A DNA stretch of 11,590 bases from JBMZCV01 sp049613665. GTDB lineage: Bacteria; Bacteroidota; Bacteroidia; Chitinophagales; UBA2359. Position numbers and translations under genes: made by a program. Numbering within the stretch: the stretch's first letter is position 1; the number at the start of each line of letters is the position of its first letter. Shown one piece after another: positions 6,766-11,590 of the stretch. The DNA lies in assembly GCA_049613665.1 (NCBI GenBank), contig JBMZCV010000157.1, positions 1 through 11,590 on the forward strand. The letters run 5' to 3'. The notes beneath the pieces are model-generated. The model saw only the letters and a program-made list of their open reading frames with translations. It made no database searches and was not told the DNA's origin.

Positions 6766-6779
6766 TAAATTTTAATATT

Positions 6780-7085
6780 ATGAAAGATATTAATGAATTA
6801 GTAGAAGAGTTAGCAAAATTATATGGCATAGAAATAATTGATAAACCTAATAGTCATGTAGTTGAATTAGAAGATGGTACACGCCGTACATTAGACGAAG
6901 AAGATTTTTATACGGCAATGGGTTTATCAAATAAAATAGAAAAAGAAATTTACCATTATAAGAAAACTATTTTTTTAGAAAATACTACTTCAAAGCACGA
7001 TTTAAATATCTTGTTAAAAGAAGCTAATTTAAATCAAACTTGTTTTAGTTCAACAAAATATAATACTCATCAATACGCTGCTTAA
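6780..7085 (+). CDS. Small protein, probable antitoxin of the TAC module (CmdA-like position)
   Basis: This 101-residue protein is not recognised by family motif. It has an N-terminal amphipathic helix (about residues 3-16), a short strand/turn segment with VELEDGTRRTL (28-38), an acidic patch DEEDFYTAMG, and a second helix around 50-62. The C-terminal tail from about 85 looks unstructured, is rich in N, T, S and aromatic residues, and ends HQYAA. No helix-turn-helix of the HigA or MqsA type is evident. The gene lies between an ART-like gene and a SecB-like gene and is coupled to the latter by only 3 bases, the position of the antitoxin in toxin-antitoxin-chaperone systems. In such systems the antitoxin carries a C-terminal chaperone-addiction tail that is bound by the SecB-like protein and otherwise leads to proteolysis. 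The YAA end resembles an SsrA/ClpXP tag. Function is inferred from position and tail. Confidence 0.6.
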   Translation: MKDINELVEELAKLYGIEIIDKPNSHVVELEDGTRRTLDEEDFYTAMGLSNKIEKEIYHYKKTIFLENTTSKHDLNILLKEANLNQTCFSSTKYNTHQYAA

Positions 7086-7088
7086 AAT

Positions 7089-7511
7089 ATGGAAGTACAA
7101 AAACAAGATAAACTACATTTTAGAGGAGTTCATATAAAATCGGTACATTATGATTCTTTCGAAGCTTTTGTTTTTCAAGAAGGCATAAAAATGTCTGTAG
7201 ATGCAAAGTTGAAATATTCGAGAATTTCGGAAGATGAATTTAGTATTTTAATGAAAATTACATTAAGTGCAGAAAAATATTTTTTATTAGAATTGGAAGG
7301 AGAAGGATTATTTGAAGTAAAAATGGCTCAGGATGATAAAGAAAAGAGACAGGCTTTTATAAACAATAATGCTCCTGCTATCATGTTTCCTTATATGAGA
7401 GCTTTTATCAGTAGTTTCACGGCAAATTGTGGAGGCGGATTGATACCAACGCTAACAATTCCACCACAGTTTTTAAGTGGAAATTTGGAAATTGTAGAAT
7501 CAGAAAAATAA
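7089..7511 (+). CDS. SecB-like chaperone (CmdC-like, third gene of TAC module)
   Basis: The 140-residue product resembles the SecB export chaperone. The clearest match is NAPAIMFPYMRAFISSF (94-110), matching the CPNILFPYARECITSM region of E. coli SecB, followed by a glycine-containing turn and LIPTLTIPPQFL like FPQLNLAPVNF. Earlier strands (HFRGVHIKSVHYDSF, near 10-24, and FSILMKITLSAEKYFLLELEGEGLF) fit the SecB beta-sheet. Length is close to SecB. SecB acts as a tetramer and keeps clients unfolded; secB-like genes next to toxin-antitoxin pairs instead stabilise the antitoxin. The start lies 3 bases after the antitoxin stop, indicating translational coupling, and a strong terminator follows, so this is the last gene of the operon. 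G+C is very low (15 of 60 at 7261-7320). A general export SecB is unlikely given this context, but cannot be excluded. Confidence 0.8.
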   Translation: MEVQKQDKLHFRGVHIKSVHYDSFEAFVFQEGIKMSVDAKLKYSRISEDEFSILMKITLSAEKYFLLELEGEGLFEVKMAQDDKEKRQAFINNNAPAIMFPYMRAFISSFTANCGGGLIPTLTIPPQFLSGNLEIVESEK

Positions 7512-7520
7512 TTATTTTTA

Positions 7521-7559
7521 ATGCCATCTAGCTAGATTTTTAGTTAGATGGCATTTTTT
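7521..7559 (+). terminator. Strong terminator closing the module
   Basis: ATGCCATCTAGCT (7521-7533) pairs with AGTTAGATGGCAT (7542-7554) along 13 positions, including one G-U, around an 8-base loop, followed by six T. It begins 10 bases after the SecB-like stop codon and also marks the right edge of the low-G+C module. Confidence 0.9.
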
Positions 7560-7592
7560 GTAGATGTTTTTTTAAATTTGTAATTATTTAAC

Positions 7593-7652
7593 TCATCCTT
7601 TATTTTGTCTTCTAGCAACATCAATAAAACTTTTGATATGAGGTTCTGTGTT
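7593..7652 (-). other. Short open fragment, possible gene remnant
   Basis: On the minus strand a 19-codon stretch reads NTEPHIKSFIDVARRQNKG then stop, bounded upstream by an in-frame TAA. It has a protein-like composition and no ATG. It may be the last piece of a deleted gene, or chance. The rest of the 7560-7757 spacer is plain AT-rich sequence. Confidence 0.2.
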
Positions 7653-7757
7653 TTAATAACCGTTCAGCATAGTTATCTTTTTTATGCCTTTTAGTCAAAC
7701 AAGAAAATATATCACGTCATCCTAAACTAAAAGTAATCATTAAAAATAAAAAACTGT

Positions 7758-9230
7758 TTAGCTCATCCAATTCGTCCAAGCTTCAGGATTCCATTTAATA
7801 GTTGTTTTCTTAGGCTGCGTCCAAAACTCGATAGAACTCTTGCCTGTGATGTCGCCAACGCCAAACTTAGACTCGTTCCAGCCGCCAAAACCGAAAGGCT
7901 CACGAGGCACAGGTACACCAATGTTTACGCCCACCATACCAGCACTTGCACGTTCCATAACATATCTTGCCATCGCACCGCTTTGCGTAAAAACAGCCGC
8001 AGCATTGCCATAATTCGAGCTATTTTCGATAGCGATAGCCTCATCTATATCTTTCGCTCTAATGATAGAAATCACAGGGCCGAAAACCTCTTCTTTCGCA
8101 ATTCGCATATCTGTCGTAACATGGTCAATCACCGTTGCACCGACATAAAAACCACCTTCTTTGCCTGCTACTGTTGCATTTCTGCCATCTACTAGCACCT
8201 TTGCACCTGCTTGTTCTGCCTCTGCAATATAGCTTTCGATGCGTTCTTTAGCAGCTTTGCTAATCACCGAACCCAATTTGTCGCCAACTGTTATGTTTTT
8301 CGCTTCTTCGCAAATTTGAGCTACGATATGGTCAATTTTTCCTACGCCAACCATAGCAGCAGCAGCCATACAACGCTGTCCTGCACAACCAGCCATTGAA
8401 GCCGCAACATTAGCTGCCGTCATGCCCAAATGTGCATCTGGCAATACGATTAAATGATTTTTTGCACCACCTAAAGCAACGCTTCTTTTCAAATTGGCAG
8501 TAGCACGTTTATATACAATTTTGGCTACTTTGGTAGAGCCTACAAATGATACAGCTTCTATTCCCTCGTTGTCGCAAATAGCTTCTACGATTTCTTTGCC
8601 ACCGTTCACGATATTGAAAACGCCGTCTGGCAAACCTGCTTCTTTCAGCATTTCAGCCATTTTTATCGTACTCAATGGCACAACTTCTGATGGTTTCAAA
8701 ATGACGCAATTGCCGAGAGCAAGAGCATTTGGTACCGTCCAATGTGGCACCATGTGCGGAAAGTTGAAAGGCGTGATAGAAGCCACTACGCCCAAAGGTG
8801 CTTTGTCGATACGGCACTCTACGCCACGACTTACTTCCATAATTTCGCCTTGCACAAGCTGTGGAATAGAGCAAGCAAACTCTGTCAATTCGATGCTTTT
8901 GCTCACTTCGGCAGTCGCTTCGCCAATGGTTTTGCCATTTTCGATATGCACGAGATATGCCAATTCGTCCAAGTTTTCTACGATGAGTTGACGATATTTA
9001 TACAAAACATCTACTCGCTCTTTTACCGTTAGTGCCGACCATGTTGGAAATGCAGCTTTTGCAGATTGTACGGCTGTGTCCAAATCTGTTGCAGTAGAAA
9101 GTGGTACATTCGATAATAATGAGCCATCTAAAGGACAGATGACTTCTAATAATTCGTGTCCGTTGTTGTCGTGAAATTCTCCGCCAATGTAGTTTCTTAC
9201 ATCTTCGTATTTTTGTGTTGCGGTTTGCAT
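7758..9230 (-). CDS. mmsA: CoA-acylating (methyl)malonate-semialdehyde dehydrogenase
   Basis: The 490-residue product oxidises methylmalonate semialdehyde or malonate semialdehyde with NAD+ and CoA to propionyl-CoA or acetyl-CoA plus CO2. It acts in the cytosol, in valine, inositol or beta-alanine catabolism. Family marks are ITPFNFPHMVPHW (152-164) with Asn156, catalytic Cys287 in GCAGQRCMA, and EVFGP at 381-385. LGGAKNH at 253-259 replaces the usual ELGGK, so the general-base glutamate of hydrolytic aldehyde dehydrogenases is absent, as is typical of this CoA-dependent family. The C-terminal signature NIGVPVPREPFGFGGWNESK (436-455) is diagnostic. ATG at 9230 gives a normal family length. 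The leader is A-rich, and a 15-base-arm hairpin sits 25 bases upstream. In this context the substrate may be malonate semialdehyde made from beta-alanine by the aminotransferase at 1418. Branched-chain amino acid breakdown is the main alternative role. Confidence 0.93.
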   Translation of the reverse strand: MQTATQKYEDVRNYIGGEFHDNNGHELLEVICPLDGSLLSNVPLSTATDLDTAVQSAKAAFPTWSALTVKERVDVLYKYRQLIVENLDELAYLVHIENGKTIGEATAEVSKSIELTEFACSIPQLVQGEIMEVSRGVECRIDKAPLGVVASITPFNFPHMVPHWTVPNALALGNCVILKPSEVVPLSTIKMAEMLKEAGLPDGVFNIVNGGKEIVEAICDNEGIEAVSFVGSTKVAKIVYKRATANLKRSVALGGAKNHLIVLPDAHLGMTAANVAASMAGCAGQRCMAAAAMVGVGKIDHIVAQICEEAKNITVGDKLGSVISKAAKERIESYIAEAEQAGAKVLVDGRNATVAGKEGGFYVGATVIDHVTTDMRIAKEEVFGPVISIIRAKDIDEAIAIENSSNYGNAAAVFTQSGAMARYVMERASAGMVGVNIGVPVPREPFGFGGWNESKFGVGDITGKSSIEFWTQPKKTTIKWNPEAWTNWMS

Positions 9231-9254
9231 TTTATTTTTATTTTTTTTTGCGAC

Positions 9255-9287
9255 AAACCTTCAAGGTTTCAGAAACCTTGAAAGTTT
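9255..9287. repeat. Hairpin AAACCTTCAAGGTTT upstream of mmsA
   Basis: Arms AAACCTTCAAGGTTT (9255-9269) and AAACCTTGAAAGTTT (9273-9287) pair at 14 of 15 positions around CAG. On the minus strand it lies just upstream of the mmsA start. A matching half, AAACCTTGAAGGT, appears at the right end of the window, upstream of the amidase gene. It may be a dispersed palindrome or a 5' leader structure. Confidence 0.6.
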
Positions 9288-9370
9288 AATAATTAATTAA
9301 AATTAGATATTTAAGTGCCAAGCACCTATTTAATCAATGATTCTGACATTTTTTATAACAATCTTCAGTT

Positions 9371-9448
9371 GAATAAAAAAAACGCCTTTTGACAAGTAAA
9401 ACGTACTATTTTTCAGTTCAAAAGGCTATAAAATTTGCAACTATTGGT
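9371..9448 (-). repeat. Dispersed repeat copy B, terminator-like on the minus strand
   Basis: Read on the minus strand this is the second copy of the 743-829 repeat. CCTTTTGA and TCAAAAGG form a perfect 8-base stem enclosing CTGAAAAATAGTACGTTTTACTTG-type sequence, followed by CG and eight T. It lies about 155 bases downstream of the stop of the SHOCT gene and could terminate that transcript. The remaining spacer (9288-9370 and 9449-9520) holds AAGTGCCAAGCACCT at about 9310-9325 and another AAATAGTATGTTT at 9465-9477. Confidence 0.6.
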
Positions 9449-9520
9449 CACCTGAGCCTAAAAAAAATAGTATGTTTAAGCCTTTGATAAAAAAATGTAT
9501 AAATGTTCGAACTATTGATT

Positions 9521-9571
9521 TAATAATAGGACGATTTGAATGAACGTATTGATATTCAGCGTGTTAGTTTT
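9521..9571 (+). repeat. Dispersed repeat copy 2 (AATAATAGGACGA...GTGTTAGTTTTC)
   Basis: This is the direct-orientation partner of 2971-3021. The first 13 bases (from 9522) are identical and the GTGTTAG block is conserved, with a divergent centre and one length difference. It lies just downstream, in minus-strand sense, of the SHOCT gene. Confidence 0.6.
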
Positions 9572-9603
9572 CACTATTTTGTAGAATAAACCTGTCAGAC
9601 TAC

Positions 9604-10557
9604 TTATATTCTGGCTAAAAGCTCTTTCTTTTTACTCATAAATTCTTCTTCTGTCAAAATGCCTAAGTCTCTCAGTTTTCCTAGCTTTTTCAAAGTTTCA
9701 AAAATATCGCCAGCATCTGTTTTAAAAACGCTATTTTCTGATTCGTTAAATTCTGTTTCAAGCTTAAGTTCGCTATCTAAAATAGAAGAAATTGGAGGAG
9801 GTACTTCGCTAGTGTCCTCGATTACTTCTTTCGTTGCTTTTTTGGCAATATCAATACTAATATCGTTTTCTAAAATAGGCATTTCGCTAGTGCCTTCGAT
9901 TACTTCTTCTGTTACTTTTTCAGCAATATCAATACTAATATCATTGTCTAAAACAGGTACTTCGCTAGTGTTTTCGATTATTTCTTCCGTTGCTTTTTCG
10001 ACAACATCAATGCTAATGTCGTTGTCTGAAACAATAATTTCTTCGGCATCTTTAACTGCTTCTTTTGTTTTGCTACTGATATATTCAATACTGATTTCGC
10101 TATCTGGAGCAGGAAAAGTTTTTATTTTTAAAGGCTTTTCTTCTGCTTTTTCAACAATTTTTGGTCTTGCTTTTTTAGGCAATTTTGCTTCCTCAAAAGC
10201 TTCGTTATACAGTTTTTGAGCAGCATCAAAATCCAATTCAATTAGATGTCTGCCTGTTTCCAAGTGATTAACAAAAACTTTGGCTAAAGCGTAAGTAGAA
10301 AATTTTGCGTCATCATCTCGCATAAAACTTTCTAATTTTGACGATAAAAAACTTGTTTTTGAACCTTTATTTTTAGCTTCGGTAAGCGTTTCGATAATCT
10401 CTTCACCAATATCTTTTGGAAAACTCACTTGATAGCAATAGCATAGTTCTTTCAACATATCAAGCTGAATATTTGCAATGCGTGAAGTGCTTGCTTTCAC
10501 GGCTAAATTGATATGCTTATTAATGATTTCTTTTGATTCTTTTTCTAAAAAATCCAT
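9604..10557 (-). CDS. Repeat-containing protein with C-terminal SHOCT domain, function unknown
   Basis: The 317-residue product is not a recognised enzyme. Residues 1-125 are predicted mostly helical, without membrane segment or signal peptide. A basic linker (124-148) follows. Residues 152-255 are four tandem repeats of 26 residues with pattern DNDISIDxxEKxTEEVIExTSEVPxL: 152-177 is degenerate, while 178-203, 204-229 and 230-255 are clear. They are strongly acidic. The end (about 283-316, DIFETLKKLGKLRDLGILTEEEF...) is a SHOCT domain, a short helical hairpin often at protein C-termini and thought to mediate oligomerisation. ATG at 10557 follows an A-rich leader. The gene is separated from the upstream amidase by a strong terminator, so it is probably transcribed on its own. 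The repeats are encoded by DNA repeats of 78 bases (9793-10104), which could expand or contract. No role can be assigned. Confidence 0.8.
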   Translation of the reverse strand: MDFLEKESKEIINKHINLAVKASTSRIANIQLDMLKELCYCYQVSFPKDIGEEIIETLTEAKNKGSKTSFLSSKLESFMRDDDAKFSTYALAKVFVNHLETGRHLIELDFDAAQKLYNEAFEEAKLPKKARPKIVEKAEEKPLKIKTFPAPDSEISIEYISSKTKEAVKDAEEIIVSDNDISIDVVEKATEEIIENTSEVPVLDNDISIDIAEKVTEEVIEGTSEMPILENDISIDIAKKATKEVIEDTSEVPPPISSILDSELKLETEFNESENSVFKTDAGDIFETLKKLGKLRDLGILTEEEFMSKKKELLARI

Positions 10558-10600
10558 GTCTTTTTTTATAGGTTTTTAATGGTTTTGTTTTTTAAGAAAA

Positions 10601-10671
10601 AGGCATAAATTTTAAGTTACGTCAATTTATTTCTCTGAGAAATAGTATGTCTAAACTTAAAATTTATGCCT
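10601..10671 (-). terminator. Terminator of the amidase gene with an 18-base perfect stem
   Basis: AGGCATAAATTTTAAGTT (10601-10618) and AACTTAAAATTTATGCCT (10654-10671) are exact reverse complements, separated by a 35-base loop. On the minus strand the stem begins 6 bases after the amidase stop codon and is followed by TTTTTC and further T/A. The loop contains a small TTCTC/GAGAA hairpin and the sequence AAATAGTATGTCT (10640-10652 on plus). Confidence 0.8.
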
Positions 10672-10676
10672 AAAAA

Positions 10677-11543
10677 TTACAGTTCTGTCAATTTGTTATA
10701 AGTTTCAGGTCTTCTATCTCTGAAAAACTGCCATGTAGAACGCACCTCTTCGATTAAATCTAAATCGAATTCAGCAACAAGCAATTCATCTTCTGTTTCT
10801 GATGCTTCTGCAAAAATTTGGCCACGAGGATCGACAAAATAAGAAGTGCCATAAAAGCGACCTAAATCCCACGGTTTTTCTTCGCCTACACGATTGATAC
10901 AGCCCATGAAATAGCCATTTGCAGCAGCATGAGCAGGCTGTTCTAGCTTCCAAAGATACTGCGAAAGTCCTGCTACGGTAGCCGATGGATTGTAAACAAT
11001 TTCAGCACCATTTAAGCCTAAAGCTCTTGCACCATCAGGAAAATGTCTGTCGTAACAAATATAAACGCCAATTTTTGCATAGCGAGTTTGAAATACAGGA
11101 TAGCCCAAGTTGCCAGGTTTGAAGAAGAATTTTTCCCAAAAGCCAGAAGTATGTGGAATGTGATTTTTGCGATATTTGCCCAAATAACTACCATCAGCAT
11201 CAATAACTGCGGCAGTATTGTATAAAAAGCCAGCTTGTTCACGCTCATAAATTGGCACAATCATAACCATTTCGTACTTTTTGGCGTATTCCTGCATCAT
11301 TTCTATCGTTGGGCCTGGCACAGATTCGGCAGAAGCGTACCATTTTCGGTCTTGGCCTGGGCAAAAATAAGGCGTGTTGAAAATTTCTTGCAAACACAAA
11401 ATTTGCACACCTTGACGGCCTGCTTCCTCAATATAAGGAATGTGTTTTTGAACCATAGCGTGCATTATTTCTTGAATGCTGCCTTCGCCTTCGGTCATCG
11501 GAAGGCTCATTTGTATGAGACCAGATTTTACTATTCGTGGCAT
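10677..11543 (-). CDS. Nitrilase-superfamily amidase, beta-ureidopropionase-like
   Basis: The 288-residue product is a carbon-nitrogen hydrolase with the triad Glu53 (CLQEIFNTPYF), Lys126 (YRKNHIPH) and Cys163 (YICYDRHFPDGAR). GFWEKFFFKPGN (134-145) and GLNGAEIVYNPSATV (176-190) are the pattern of the beta-ureidopropionase/N-carbamoylputrescine amidase group. The expected reaction is hydrolysis of an N-carbamoyl amine to amine, CO2 and ammonia in the cytosol. With beta-ureidopropionate this gives beta-alanine, the last step of reductive pyrimidine breakdown. The presence of an omega-aminotransferase and a CoA-acylating semialdehyde dehydrogenase nearby supports that substrate. N-carbamoylputrescine (polyamine synthesis) remains the alternative. 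ATG at 11543 gives a complete nitrilase domain, and the leader is A/T-rich. A strong terminator follows. Upstream genes such as a dihydropyrimidinase, if present, lie outside the window. Confidence 0.87.
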   Translation of the reverse strand: MPRIVKSGLIQMSLPMTEGEGSIQEIMHAMVQKHIPYIEEAGRQGVQILCLQEIFNTPYFCPGQDRKWYASAESVPGPTIEMMQEYAKKYEMVMIVPIYEREQAGFLYNTAAVIDADGSYLGKYRKNHIPHTSGFWEKFFFKPGNLGYPVFQTRYAKIGVYICYDRHFPDGARALGLNGAEIVYNPSATVAGLSQYLWKLEQPAHAAANGYFMGCINRVGEEKPWDLGRFYGTSYFVDPRGQIFAEASETEDELLVAEFDLDLIEEVRSTWQFFRDRRPETYNKLTEL

Positions 11544-11577
11544 ATTTTTATTTATATTTTAAATGGTTTTTACATTT

Positions 11578-11590
11578 AAACCTTGAAGGT
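11578..11590. repeat. Partial copy of the AAACCTTGAAGGT element at the window edge
   Basis: AAACCTTGAAGGT matches one arm of the hairpin type at 9255-9287. The window ends before a second arm could be seen. It lies about 35 bases upstream of the amidase start, much like the copy upstream of mmsA. Confidence 0.4.

Noticed and set aside
7089..7511. Housekeeping SecB export chaperone
   Set aside because: Coupling to a small unknown gene and an ART-like gene, the low G+C and the terminator-bounded module favour a dedicated antitoxin chaperone; kept only as an alternative.
7512..7757. Right-hand attachment site duplicating the tRNA-Arg 3' end
   Set aside because: No copy of the T-arm or acceptor sequence (GTTCGAATCCTGT or TGGAATCA) was found after the module, so site-specific integration is not shown.
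8494..8991. 165-residue open frame on the plus strand inside mmsA
   Set aside because: It lies opposite a well-conserved aldehyde dehydrogenase and has no recognisable domain. It is a shadow frame.
9659..10219. 186-residue hydrophobic open frame opposite the repeat protein
   Set aside because: Its serine/isoleucine-rich repeats are the antisense reading of the acidic repeats in the real gene. It has no membrane-protein family pattern.

Overview
The window looks like chromosomal DNA of an AT-rich Bacteroidota bacterium, perhaps from the Cytophagales. The pointers are: few Shine-Dalgarno sequences before the genes, A-rich sequence before the start codons, TAnnTTTG-type promoter elements (931-938 and 5839-5846), intergenic spaces full of palindromic repeats, and the protein families present. 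No species can be named from the sequence alone.

Layout. Positions 1-942 hold no recognisable gene and several palindromes. A decayed IS1-like transposase (943-1385) lies next to a class III aminotransferase gene (1418-2770), which ends at a hairpin terminator. A repeat-bearing spacer leads to a probable two-gene housekeeping unit, mrdA (penicillin-binding protein 2, 3157-4974) and cmk (cytidylate kinase, 5026-5724), both with TTG starts. Then come tRNA-Arg(UCU) with its own promoter and terminator (5839-5990) and a very AT-rich three-gene module (6054-7511) closed by a strong terminator. On the minus strand follow a CoA-acylating (methyl)malonate-semialdehyde dehydrogenase (7758-9230), a protein with 26-residue repeats and a SHOCT domain (9604-10557), and a beta-ureidopropionase-like amidase (10677-11543).

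The most interesting part is 6054-7511. Its gene order is an ADP-ribosyltransferase-like protein, a 101-residue protein, and a SecB-like chaperone. This is the toxin-antitoxin-chaperone layout of the CmdTAC anti-phage system, in which a SecB-like chaperone protects a labile antitoxin that restrains an mRNA-modifying ADP-ribosyltransferase. The middle protein ends in YAA, like a ClpXP degradation tag. The module sits directly after a tRNA gene and is much poorer in G+C than its neighbours, both typical of a transferred defence cassette. I infer a divergent CmdTAC-like system of Bacteroidota; no activity can be proven from sequence.

Three metabolic genes could form one route although they are not in one operon. 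The amidase would release beta-alanine from N-carbamoyl-beta-alanine, the aminotransferase would convert it to malonate semialdehyde, and the dehydrogenase would yield acetyl-CoA, which is the lower part of reductive pyrimidine breakdown. The substrates are inferred from family resemblance and co-occurrence.

Dispersed repeats are a second theme. An inverted pair (743-829 and 9371-9448), a direct pair (2971-3021 and 9521-9571), two related palindromes at 488-518 and 565-597, and an AAACCTTGAAGGT element before both minus-strand catabolic genes show that this genome carries several families of short interspersed palindromes.
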